From an uncultured Clostridia bacterium (GTDB lineage Bacteria > Bacillota > Clostridia > Christensenellales > UBA1242), in assembly GCA_934754335.1 (NCBI GenBank), contig CAKVHY010000021.1, forward strand, positions 1 to 14,897: DNA of 14,897 nt, written 5' to 3'. Below, piece by piece: positions 1-6,007 of the stretch (the stretch's first letter is position 1; every line of letters starts with the position of its first letter). The notes beneath the pieces were generated by a model. That model saw only the letters and a program-made list of their open reading frames with translations, searched no databases and had not been told where the DNA came from. The position numbers and the translations under genes are program-made.

Positions 1-47
1 ATGGCATACGTTATTTACAATTTGTACATAATTCTAAGTCTATTTTT

Positions 48-79
48 ATTATATCACGCCCCCCCCCCCCCCCTGTCAA
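48..79 (-). promoter_or_regulatory. Sigma-A-type promoter with poly-G spacer, reading left out of the window
   Basis: On the minus strand a perfect -35 TTGACA (79-74) is followed by a 20-base spacer and a perfect -10 TATAAT (53-48). The -10 is preceded by TGA, which gives an extended -10 (TGnTATAAT). The spacer is 15 G residues plus five other bases. The predicted start is near 41, so the controlled gene lies left of the window. A 20-base spacer is longer than the optimal 17, so transcription may be weak at this tract length. Slippage to about 12 G would restore 17. Promoter call is from visible motifs; phase variation is inference. Confidence 0.6.
59..73. repeat. Homopolymeric C/G tract, 15 bases
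   Basis: Fifteen consecutive C on the plus strand, in otherwise AT-rich sequence. Such tracts are slippage hot spots, and their length is also prone to sequencing and assembly error. A 42-codon plus-strand frame (1-129) crosses the tract, but it has no visible ribosome binding site and shows no coding character. Confidence 0.95.
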
Positions 80-100
80 TAGAATTTTCGTCGTTTTTTG

Positions 101-118
101 AACTTTTTCGAAAAAGTT
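101..118. repeat. 18-bp perfect palindrome
   Basis: AACTTTTTCGAAAAAGTT equals its own reverse complement. It has no loop, so it suits a dimeric protein binding site better than a terminator. It is centred about 68 bases upstream of the predicted start of the poly-G promoter, a position compatible with an activator site. No known consensus was recognised. Confidence 0.5.
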
Positions 119-218
119 ACAAGTTTTAGTAAAAAACACCTATTTTAATTTTAAAAATATTTTTTGAGATTTCCACAAGTTATTCAGGCTTAAAAAAAAT
201 CTTAGAAAGTTGACAATA

Positions 219-247
219 AAAAAAGCCCTTCATTTAAAAGGCTTTTT
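219..247 (-). terminator. Rho-independent terminator downstream of dut
   Basis: On the minus strand AAAAAGCC (247-240) pairs with GGCTTTTT (227-220), and the stem runs into a long T run. It lies about 50 bases past the dut stop. The plus strand also has T residues after the hairpin, so it may work in both directions. Confidence 0.75.
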
Positions 248-298
248 AATGTTATTAAGTTTTAATGATGAAAATAAGAAATTTAAAATCTTTAAGAT

Positions 299-751
299 TT
301 ATTTAACAGTACTCCCAAAGCCACCAACTCTAACGTTTTCACTAACCACATCATCATCTGTTGTTAAATATTTCAAGAAAATGCCCTGACCGATTTTATC
401 CCCAACTTTAATAGCATAATCTTCATTTGATGTATTTAACAATCTAAACGCAAAATTTCCATCGTTATTAACATTGCCATAATAATCACTATCAATAATC
501 CCAATAGCGTTCGCAAGCCTAATTCCTTTTTTCCCCATTCCACTTGTTGTACATAACAACAAGAATTCATCTTCGGGGAATTTGGCTTTAAGATTTGTCC
601 AAATCATTGCAATTTCTCCGGCTTTTATTATTATATCAATTGGCGAAAAGATATCATAACCTGCTGAATACTTTGTTGCTCTGAATGGCTTTTTAACAGG
701 ATTATTATTATATTGCATTGCAGACTCTTTAACTTGCTCAAATTTTCTCAT
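299..751 (-). CDS. dut: dUTP diphosphatase (trimeric dUTPase)
   Basis: Hydrolyses dUTP to dUMP and diphosphate in the cytosol, keeping uracil out of DNA and supplying dUMP for thymidylate synthesis. The 150-residue protein shows the family motifs in order: AGYDIFSP (30-37), a motif 2 segment TTSGMGKKG (68-76), GIIDSDYYGNV (84-94), GDKIGQGIF (117-125) and the glycine-rich tail RVGGFGST (141-148). Length matches the family. The ATG at 751 is chosen because AAAGGAG lies seven bases upstream; an in-frame start ten codons earlier would precede the ribosome binding site and fall in the likely promoter. Motif 2 normally reads R-S-S/G; here the Arg position is Thr. The gene follows spo0A on the same strand, 57 bases away, but has its own promoter-like sequence. 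Confidence 0.93.
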   Translation of the reverse strand: MRKFEQVKESAMQYNNNPVKKPFRATKYSAGYDIFSPIDIIIKAGEIAMIWTNLKAKFPEDEFLLLCTTSGMGKKGIRLANAIGIIDSDYYGNVNNDGNFAFRLLNTSNEDYAIKVGDKIGQGIFLKYLTTDDDVVSENVRVGGFGSTVK

Positions 752-771
752 ATATTCTCCTTTTGAAATAT

Positions 772-800
772 ATATTAGCAAGTTTTTAGTGGTTAGTCAA
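772..800 (-). promoter_or_regulatory. Candidate dut promoter
   Basis: Minus-strand -35 TTGACT (800-795), a 17-base spacer and -10 TAATAT (777-772). The predicted start near 765 gives a very short leader just ahead of the AAAGGAG site, consistent with translation starting at 751. Confidence 0.45.
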
Positions 801-808
801 ATAAAATA

Positions 809-1597
809 TTAGGCCCCTTCAATTAACATTTTATCTGCCACAAGTGCAATAAATTCACCATTCGTGGGTTTCTCATTATTACTATAAACTTTAACTCCAA
901 ATAAGGTATTTATATTTTCTATTTTACCCCTATTCCAAGCCACTTCTATCGCATGTCTTATTGCTCTTTCAACTTTGCTTGCGCTAGTTTCAAATCTTTC
1001 AGCGATACTAGGATAAAGTTTCTTTGTGATACTATTTATAATTTCAGGATTTTCAATCGCCATTTTAATTGCTTCTCTTAAAAATTGATAGCCTTTAATA
1101 TGTGCTGGAATCCCAACAGTTATAAATATATTTGTGATCTTTCCATCTAATTGTTTGTATTTATTGATTTCCAAATTTGTTTTAGGTTTTGCAATATTTT
1201 CTTGCTTAATTGCAAAGTTTTCATCAACCAAATTTTTGATTCTTTCAATTAGATGTTCGGATTTAAATGGTTTTATCATATAATAATCAGCACCATCACT
1301 AAATGCTTTCTGAATAAAACCTTCTCCGCTTAGTGCTGATAGCACTAAGATTTTAGTTTTTGAGTTTAATGCCTTTAATTTCTTTATCAACTCAAAACCA
1401 TCGCTATTTTGCAAGATTAATTCCATAACCACTAAATCAATATTATTTAGTGCAACATAATCTGGCAATTCGCTTGCATCAACAAACACTTTCTCCACTT
1501 TCAATTTTTCATCTGTTTCAATAACATTTTTTAGTTCTTTTGCGTCCTTGTCGTTAGACTCTAGAACAACAATTTTCGAACATGCATCAATACCCAT
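809..1597 (-). CDS. spo0A: Stage 0 sporulation protein A, atypical receiver
   Basis: Master response regulator of sporulation entry. The DNA-binding half is unmistakable: GIPAHIKGYQFLREAI, then RVERAIRHAIEVAW-type helices (here KVERAIRHAIEVAW) and KPTNGEFIALVADK near the end, all close to Bacillus Spo0A. The N-terminal receiver (about 8-125) keeps the switch Ser (S87, in LVLSA) and the conserved Lys (K109, in MIKPFK). The paired acidic residues after beta-1 are Glu13-Ser14 instead of Asp-Asp, and the phospho-acceptor position is Glu59 (VVMELIL; codon 1423-1421 is GAA). Phosphorelay control is therefore doubtful. The start at 1597 (ATG, GGGAG five bases upstream) gives 262 residues beginning close to family starts; an upstream TTG at 1633 with GGAG would add 12 residues. 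spoIVB, the usual upstream neighbour, is absent. Confidence 0.95.
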   Translation of the reverse strand: MGIDACSKIVVLESNDKDAKELKNVIETDEKLKVEKVFVDASELPDYVALNNIDLVVMELILQNSDGFELIKKLKALNSKTKILVLSALSGEGFIQKAFSDGADYYMIKPFKSEHLIERIKNLVDENFAIKQENIAKPKTNLEINKYKQLDGKITNIFITVGIPAHIKGYQFLREAIKMAIENPEIINSITKKLYPSIAERFETSASKVERAIRHAIEVAWNRGKIENINTLFGVKVYSNNEKPTNGEFIALVADKMLIEGA

Positions 1598-1664
1598 GAC
1601 ATCTCCCAAACTATTTTTATTTATGGTTCTCAACTCATCTCCAATTCAGGCCTCGAACAACTTA

Positions 1665-1693
1665 ATAATATCAAAGTTTTACTATAAAGACAA
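1665..1693 (-). promoter_or_regulatory. Candidate spo0A promoter
   Basis: Minus-strand -35 TTGTCT (1693-1688), exactly 17 bases, then -10 TATTAT (1670-1665). The predicted start near 1658 gives a leader of about 60 bases to the ATG at 1597. No clear 0A box (TGTCGAA) is visible nearby. Confidence 0.5.
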
Positions 1694-1945
1694 TTTGATA
1701 GATTAGAGAATAATGTACCTTTTTCACTTTTTATTCGTAAATATGTAGAATTATGTATAAAAACACTAAAGATTGTATAAGTTTTCCTTTATCAATCAAA
1801 ATTTTAGCAAAAAAATAATAATTTAAATAACTTAAAACTAATTTTAAGTTTAATAACATTTAAAAAACTATTCTATCAAATAACCTCTTATTGTTAAAAA
1901 TAAAAAATTAATATGGCAAAAATTACATTTAAAACTAGAAATTCA
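1694..1945. other. Intergenic stretch without a gene
   Basis: AT-rich region between the divergent spo0A and radical SAM promoters. No open frame with a ribosome binding site, no strong hairpin followed by T, and no recognisable operator or riboswitch was found here. Confidence 0.6.
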
Positions 1946-1972
1946 TTGACAATATATGTTATTATATATAAT
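1946..1972 (+). promoter_or_regulatory. Promoter of the radical SAM gene
   Basis: A perfect TTGACA at 1946-1951 precedes a run of TATA repeats. TATAAT at 1967-1972 gives a short 15-base spacer, while overlapping weaker hexamers give 17-18. Transcription would start near 1979, upstream of the AGGAAG ribosome binding site at 1986-1991. Confidence 0.55.
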
Positions 1973-1997
1973 AATAGTTTATATTAGGAAGAAGATT

Positions 1998-2888
1998 ATG
2001 AAATATTGCAATATCTGCCCCAGAAACTGCAAAGTGGAGCGAGACCATGTTTGCGGATTTTGCGGAGCAACTAACACATTAAAAATTGCCAAAGTTATGG
2101 TTCATTATTGGGAAGAGCCTTTAATAAGCGGGAAAAACGGAAGCGGAGTCATATTTTTTTCACATTGCAATTTAAAATGCATTTTTTGCCAAAATTATAA
2201 GATAAGTACTCTGGGAAAAGGAAAAGAAACCACAATTGAGAATCTGGTTAGCCTTTTCAAACAACTAGAAGCAAAGAATGTTAATAACATTAATCTTGTT
2301 TCGCCAACGCAATATTCAGAGCAAATTATTTCCGCATTGAAAATCTACAAGCCTAAAATTCCGATTGTTTGGAATAGCAATGGTTATGAATCTGTGGAAA
2401 CAATAAAAAGATTAGAAAATTTAGTTGATATTTATCTTTGCGATTTTAAATACTTCGATAACTCCCTTGCATTAAAGTATTCAAAAGCAGGTAACTACTT
2501 TGAAACTTGTTCGAAAGCAATATTAGAGATGAAAAGGCAACAACCTAAAAATATAATTGAAAACAACCTATTAAAGAAAGGTCTAATCGTTCGTCATTTG
2601 GTTTTACCACGTTGTTCCAGCGATAGCATTAAGATTATTGATTGGATTTATAAAAACCTTGGAAAAGACACTATAATTTCGCTTATGTGCCAGTACACTC
2701 CCCTTGATTTAGAAGAAGTGAAATTAGATAAGTATCTTTCAAAACCTTTAAAACCGATTGAATATAAAAGAGTCTTAAATTTTATGGAAAAGAAGAACTT
2801 TGATTTTGGCTACATGCAAAGTTTTGAGAGCGTTAGCGAATCATTTATCCCAGATTTTGACGAAAACGAAAGTGAATTCGAATACTAA
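1998..2888 (+). CDS. PflX-like radical SAM protein (COG1313 type)
   Basis: Radical SAM protein related to pyruvate formate-lyase activating enzymes; its substrate is unknown. The [4Fe-4S]/SAM motif is C57-x3-C61-x2-C64 (CNLKCIFCQ). A Cys-rich N-terminus (C4, C7, C11, C19, C22; CNICPRNC and CGFCGA) followed by HYWEEPLISG and GSGVIFFSHCNLKC is typical of the uncharacterised PflX group. The 296-residue length fits that family. The ATG at 1998 is chosen because AGGAAG ends seven bases upstream; a longer frame opening at 1956 would start inside the -35/-10 region. The gene is divergent from spo0A. No glycyl-radical enzyme partner is present in this window, so the activating-enzyme label should not be taken literally. 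Confidence 0.85.
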   Translation: MKYCNICPRNCKVERDHVCGFCGATNTLKIAKVMVHYWEEPLISGKNGSGVIFFSHCNLKCIFCQNYKISTLGKGKETTIENLVSLFKQLEAKNVNNINLVSPTQYSEQIISALKIYKPKIPIVWNSNGYESVETIKRLENLVDIYLCDFKYFDNSLALKYSKAGNYFETCSKAILEMKRQQPKNIIENNLLKKGLIVRHLVLPRCSSDSIKIIDWIYKNLGKDTIISLMCQYTPLDLEEVKLDKYLSKPLKPIEYKRVLNFMEKKNFDFGYMQSFESVSESFIPDFDENESEFEY

Positions 2889-2977
2889 CGCATATTTATT
2901 TATGATTATGTATAAATATTAGTACTTTAATATAAAATCTCGCATTTCAGGTTATATTTATACAAACAAGGAGAAAA

Positions 2978-3439
2978 ATGAAATATTTAATTTTAAGTGA
3001 TAGTCACGGAAACATAAAGAATTTAGAGTTTGCAATCAAAAACTCTCATTACGATAAAGTTTTGTTCTTAGGTGACGGATTAAAAGATTTAAAATATTTT
3101 AAAAATATTCAAATAGAAGCAGTTAAAGGCAATTGCGATTATTTTATAGACCATGAAGAAGATAAAGTTTTGGCAGATGGAAAGCATAAGATTTTCTTAA
3201 CTCATGGGCATAGATATGGGGTTAAATATACCCTAGATGATTTGGTTAGAAAAGCAAAAGAAATTAATGCAGATATTGTTTGTTTTGGTCACACTCATAA
3301 ATTTACTGAAATAGAAAAAGACGGAATATTGCTTGTAAATCCCGGTTCTATTGGCTCAGGTAAGCCTTGTTCGTTTGCAATAATGACTATAAACGATGAA
3401 AATATTAATATAACTCAAATTCCGCTTTCAGATTTTTAA
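2978..3439 (+). CDS. YfcE/MJ0936-family metallophosphoesterase
   Basis: Small calcineurin-like phosphodiesterase with a two-metal centre. Visible metal ligands: D8 and H10 (SDSHGN), D33 (LGDG), N52 (KGNCD), H76/H78 (THGH) and H105/H107 (FGHTH), followed by the family-typical VNPGSIG at 120-126. At 153 residues it has normal length. AAGGAG lies six bases before the ATG. Members hydrolyse generic phosphodiesters in vitro and their physiological substrates are mostly unknown. In many Bacillota the homologue sits beside rph and the RdgB/HAM1-type pyrophosphatase; here it stands 89 bases after the radical SAM gene with neither neighbour. Confidence 0.9.
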   Translation: MKYLILSDSHGNIKNLEFAIKNSHYDKVLFLGDGLKDLKYFKNIQIEAVKGNCDYFIDHEEDKVLADGKHKIFLTHGHRYGVKYTLDDLVRKAKEINADIVCFGHTHKFTEIEKDGILLVNPGSIGSGKPCSFAIMTINDENINITQIPLSDF

Positions 3440-3445
3440 AAAAGA

Positions 3446-3478
3446 GAAGTACTTAAAGAATAATTGTTTAAGTACTTC
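3446..3478 (+). terminator. Inverted repeat after the phosphoesterase gene
   Basis: A perfect 12-bp stem, GAAGTACTTAAA (3446-3457) with TTTAAGTACTTC (3467-3478), and a 9-base loop, seven bases after the stop. The stem is AT-rich and no T run follows on the plus strand; the T-rich side is on the minus strand. A weak terminator or mRNA 3'-end structure is likely. Confidence 0.45.
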
Positions 3479-3535
3479 AAAATCCTAACAATTTTAAAAA
3501 TTTATCAATTATATGAAGAATTTTACAAAAAATTG

Positions 3536-3564
3536 TTGACAAACTCAAACCTATATGCTATTAT
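3536..3564 (+). promoter_or_regulatory. Promoter of the tRNA cluster
   Basis: TTGACA (3536-3541), exactly 17 bases, then TATTAT (3559-3564). The predicted start near 3571 is about 22 bases ahead of the first tRNA. Confidence 0.8.
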
Positions 3565-3592
3565 AAACTTGCGTTTTGTAAACTAGATTTGT

Positions 3593-3666
3593 GCGGGTGT
3601 AGCACAATGGTAGTGCTCCAGCCTTCCAAGCTGGCTGCGTGGGTCCGATTCCCATCACCCGCTCCA
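3593..3666 (+). tRNA. tRNA-Gly (anticodon TCC)
   Basis: Full cloverleaf: acceptor GCGGGTG (3593-3599) pairs with CACCCGC (3656-3662). The anticodon loop CTTCCAA lies between CAGC and GCTG-type arms. Discriminator T and an encoded CCA at 3664-3666. First gene of a six-tRNA cluster. Confidence 0.96.
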
Positions 3667-3731
3667 TAAAATACTTGCTAAATTATACCCGCTTTATCGT
3701 TGGCTTTAAATTTACATTGGGCTTTATACTT

Positions 3732-3808
3732 GCGCCAGTAGCTCAGTTGGATAGAGCACCGCCCTTCTAAGGCGGGGGTCAGGGGTCCGAATCCCTTCTG
3801 GCGTACCA
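3732..3808 (+). tRNA. tRNA-Arg (anticodon TCT)
   Basis: Acceptor GCGCCAG pairs with CTGGCGT, leaving a G1-U72 wobble. The anticodon loop CTTCTAA lies between CGCC and GGCG-type arms. CCA is encoded at 3806-3808. The 65-base spacer from tRNA-Gly is the longest in the cluster apart from the one before tRNA-Gln. Confidence 0.95.
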
Positions 3809-3812
3809 TTAT

Positions 3813-3889
3813 GGTGGATATAGTTCAGCTGGTAGAGCGCCAGATTGTGGCTCTGGAAGTCGTGGGTTCGAGTCCCACTATTCACCCCA
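3813..3889 (+). tRNA. tRNA-His (anticodon GTG)
   Basis: GTGGATA pairs with TATTCAC (one G-U), and G-1 (3813) lies opposite C73 (3886), the identity pair of histidine tRNAs. The anticodon loop TTGTGGC lies between CCAGA and TCTGG. CCA is encoded at 3887-3889. Confidence 0.96.
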
Positions 3890-3897
3890 ATTTATAT

Positions 3898-3973
3898 GAT
3901 CCATTAGCTCAGTTGGTAGAGCACATGACTTTTAATCATGGTGTCCCGCGTTCGAATCGCGGATGGGTCACCA
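3898..3973 (+). tRNA. tRNA-Lys (anticodon TTT)
   Basis: GATCCAT pairs with ATGGGTC (one T-G wobble). The anticodon loop CTTTTAA lies between CATGA and TCATG. Standard GTTCGAATC T-loop region, and CCA is encoded at 3971-3973. Confidence 0.97.
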
Positions 3974-3981
3974 AAACTTAT

Positions 3982-4064
3982 GCGGATGTGGCGAAATTGG
4001 CAGACGCGCCAGACTTAGGATCTGGTTCGAAAGAGTGGGGGTTCGAGTCCTCTCATCCGCACCA
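3982..4064 (+). tRNA. tRNA-Leu (anticodon TAG)
   Basis: GCGGATG pairs with CATCCGC. The anticodon loop CTTAGGA lies between CCAGA and TCTGG. A long variable arm (class II) accounts for the 83-base length. CCA is encoded at 4062-4064. Confidence 0.97.
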
Positions 4065-4068
4065 ATTT

Positions 4069-4109
4069 AGGCTATGTCAAATGAAAAATTTTGCAACTTA
4101 GCCTTTTTT
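4069..4109 (+). terminator. Internal terminator between tRNA-Leu and tRNA-Gln
   Basis: AGGCTA (4069-4074) pairs with TAGCCT (4099-4104), and five further T residues follow. The long loop can form a small inner AT stem. It sits inside the cluster with no visible promoter before tRNA-Gln, so tRNA-Gln probably depends on read-through. Confidence 0.55.
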
Positions 4110-4118
4110 GTTAATTAT

Positions 4119-4193
4119 TGGGGCGTAGCCAAGTGGTAAGGCACGAGACTTTGACTCTCGCATTCGTAGGTTCAAATCCTGCCGTCCCAGCCA
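4119..4193 (+). tRNA. tRNA-Gln (anticodon TTG)
   Basis: The acceptor has the U1-A72 pair typical of bacterial glutamine tRNAs: TGGGGCG (4119-4125) with CGTCCCA (4183-4189). The anticodon loop CTTTGAC lies between CGAGA and TCTCG. Discriminator G and CCA encoded at 4191-4193. Last gene of the cluster. Confidence 0.96.
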
Positions 4194-4199
4194 AAGAGA

Positions 4200-4226
4200 C
4201 CTTTTCATTCAAGAAAAGGCTTTTTT
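4200..4226 (+). terminator. Rho-independent terminator of the tRNA cluster
   Basis: CCTTTTC (4200-4206) pairs with GAAAAGG (4213-4219) around a 6-base loop, then C and six T. It lies seven bases after the CCA of tRNA-Gln. Confidence 0.85.
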
Positions 4227-4251
4227 ATTAATATAAAAGAAAAGGTAAAGA

Positions 4252-4380
4252 ATGAAAGCAAAAACATATAAAGAGATAAAAAACGAAAAACAAAAATTAG
4301 AAAACGAGAAATTTAAAAAACAATATTTTGAATATTATGATGATATTAAATCTAGCACGCATAAAAAATATGATTGGTAA
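4252..4380 (+). CDS. Small charged protein of unknown function, 42 aa
   Basis: Not recognised. The ATG at 4252 is preceded by AAAGG at a 6-base spacing and the frame ends in TAA at 4378-4380. The peptide is very rich in Lys and Glu in its first half (MKAKTYKEIKNEKQKLENEK), predicts as helical, and ends with an aromatic/charged segment (YFEYYDDIK...YDW). The stop codon lies within the foot of a strong bidirectional terminator, so the frame fits tightly between two terminators. No clear promoter is seen between the tRNA terminator and the ATG; read-through from the tRNA promoter is possible. It resembles neither Spo0E nor an antitoxin in any motif seen. A chance frame cannot be excluded. Confidence 0.45.
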   Translation: MKAKTYKEIKNEKQKLENEKFKKQYFEYYDDIKSSTHKKYDW

Positions 4381-4403
4381 ATTTTAACCAATCATATTTT
4401 TTT
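4366..4403. terminator. Bidirectional terminator between the small ORF and spoIVA
   Basis: A perfect 13-bp stem (4366-4378 with 4387-4399) and 8-base loop is followed by T on the plus strand (T run 4397-4403) and by a T run on the minus strand. It serves the convergent small ORF and spoIVA, whose stop is at 4407. Confidence 0.85.
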
Positions 4404-4406
4404 ATT

Positions 4407-5885
4407 TTATAGTAAAATACAGATTATTCCGCCCTTGCCTTCGTTTACAATTCTGCCCATTGTTCTACGCATCTTTTTCATGGTTTCTTGCGGAACTGCC
4501 ACCAATTTATTATGAAGCCCTTCGTTTACTAAATAATTTAAACTTGTTCCAAACATTTTAGTTTCCCAGATTGAATTTGGATTTGTTTCAAATTCACTTA
4601 ACAAGTATTTTGCCAATTCTTCGCTTTGTTGTTCATTTCCAACAAGCGAATTAACTTCGGTTTCTAAATCCACTTGCATTATATGAAGGCTTGGTGCTGT
4701 GGCTCTTAACTTAACACCAAATTTCCCGCCCTGTTTCATAATTTTAGGCTCTTCTAAAGTCATTTCATCCATGCTTGGTGGAACAACGCCATAGCCTGTT
4801 TGCTTAACCGATTCTAACGCTTCTTTAAACTTATCATATTGTTGTTTTGCAACAGATAATTGTTTGATATATGAAACCAAATGATAATCGCTTTTGATTT
4901 CCGCACCACATTGTTCACTCAACACCTTATAGAACAAATGCGGTTTTGGTTGAATTTCTAACACAACTGTTCCTTTTCCAAGAACGATTGTTTTCGTGGA
5001 TAAAGGTTCAAAATCTTCACTATCTTTAAACGCCACAAAATCATCGGAAACGTCTCCAATTTTGCCAACGTTTTTAACAAATTTCAAAACTTCGTCAACA
5101 ACTTCTTTTATTATGAAACTTGCATAAGGTAACGCCTGCATCCAACTAGGCAACTTTGCCGAAACCGAAACCACAGGGAATTCGTTTAACACTTTCGTGA
5201 AAATTTGTTCAATATCTTCTTCAGATAGTTTATCCACGTTCATAGCCAAAACTGGCGTTCCATATTTGGTTTCTAGCGAAGTTTTCAAACTTATAGTTTC
5301 GTTTGAATTTGGGTGTGCGGAATTTAAGATGATTACAAATGGTTTCTTTGCTTCTTTCAATTCGCTAACCACTCGCTCTTCCGCTTTTACATAATTATCT
5401 CTAGGAATTTCTGTAAAACTACCATCACAAGTGACCATTAGCCCGATAGTACTATGATTTGCTATAACTTTTCTAGTACCAATCTCGGCAGCCTTTTCGA
5501 AAGGCATTTCGTCTTCGCTCCAAGGGGTTTTTACCAACCTTGGCTTATTATCTTCTTCGTGACCAATCGCCCCTTCAACAAGATAACCAACGCAGTCGAT
5601 AAGTCGCATATTGAATGTTACATCATTTTCCAATTTAATCTTAACTGCTTCGTTTGGCAAAAACTTTGGCTGAGTGGTCATAATACTTTTGCCATCGCCA
5701 CTTTGTGGCATCTCATCAATTGCACGTTCTTTATCGTTTGAATTTTGAATATTAGGCAAAACTAAAGAATTTAACAATTTTGTTATAAGTGTGGATTTTC
5801 CTGTTCGAACTGGACCAACCACCCCAACATAGATATCGCCATTAGTTCTTAAGGCAATATCTTTATATATTTCATAGTTACTCAT
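4407..5885 (-). CDS. spoIVA: Stage IV sporulation protein A, coat-basement ATPase
   Basis: Made in the mother cell, it binds the forespore surface and polymerises with ATP hydrolysis to form the base on which the spore coat assembles. The Walker A motif GPVRTGKS places Lys at residue 30, the Walker B Asp is D97 (RLIDCVGY), and T70/T71 occupy the sensor region; all match Bacillus SpoIVA numbering. The protein is 492 residues, the usual family length, and ends in the characteristic hydrophobic GGIICILL. The ATG at 5885 is chosen because GGAGG lies five bases upstream; an in-frame TTG at 5897 would sit in the ribosome binding site. It is transcribed alone, separated from plsY by a terminator. 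No convincing sigma-E promoter could be aligned in the short upstream gap. Confidence 0.97.
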   Translation of the reverse strand: MSNYEIYKDIALRTNGDIYVGVVGPVRTGKSTLITKLLNSLVLPNIQNSNDKERAIDEMPQSGDGKSIMTTQPKFLPNEAVKIKLENDVTFNMRLIDCVGYLVEGAIGHEEDNKPRLVKTPWSEDEMPFEKAAEIGTRKVIANHSTIGLMVTCDGSFTEIPRDNYVKAEERVVSELKEAKKPFVIILNSAHPNSNETISLKTSLETKYGTPVLAMNVDKLSEEDIEQIFTKVLNEFPVVSVSAKLPSWMQALPYASFIIKEVVDEVLKFVKNVGKIGDVSDDFVAFKDSEDFEPLSTKTIVLGKGTVVLEIQPKPHLFYKVLSEQCGAEIKSDYHLVSYIKQLSVAKQQYDKFKEALESVKQTGYGVVPPSMDEMTLEEPKIMKQGGKFGVKLRATAPSLHIMQVDLETEVNSLVGNEQQSEELAKYLLSEFETNPNSIWETKMFGTSLNYLVNEGLHNKLVAVPQETMKKMRRTMGRIVNEGKGGIICILL

Positions 5886-5962
5886 AAAATCCTCCAAAGG
5901 TGTTGATATAAAATTTTATGAGAAAAATATTCCTATTATGATTACTTTAATAAAATAATTAA

Positions 5963-5992
5963 AAAGAAGGTGACATATTTTTCACCTTCTTT
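5963..5992 (-). terminator. Terminator of the der-plsY unit
   Basis: An 11-bp stem, AAAGAAGGTGA (5992-5982 on the minus strand) with TCACCTTCTTT, is followed by further T residues toward spoIVA. It starts 16 bases past the plsY stop. Confidence 0.85.
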
Positions 5993-6007
5993 CAATAATC
6001 TAACACT

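Noticed and set aside
1..129. Plus-strand frame of 42 codons crossing the poly-C tract
   Set aside because: No ribosome binding site in view, and the flanking minus-strand promoter hexamers explain the sequence better. It could be the end of a longer frame entering from the left, which cannot be judged here.
1956..1997. Longer N-terminus of the radical SAM protein
   Set aside because: These codons overlap the promoter and precede the AGGAAG site; the family-like Cys-rich start begins at 1998.
3700..3731. Separate promoter before tRNA-Arg(TCT)
   Set aside because: TTGGCT with TTTATA at 17 bases is too weak a match; the strong promoter at 3536-3564 is sufficient for the cluster.
3811..4101. 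96-codon plus-strand frame across tRNA-His, -Lys and -Leu
   Set aside because: It is a translation of three clear tRNA genes and their spacers; no ribosome binding site and no protein character.
5903..5940. Sigma-E-like promoter upstream of spoIVA (GGAATATT with TATATCAA, or CATAATAG further up)
   Set aside because: Spacing of the first candidate would place the start within the ribosome binding site, and the second has a poor -35. Sigma-E control is expected for spoIVA but not demonstrable here.
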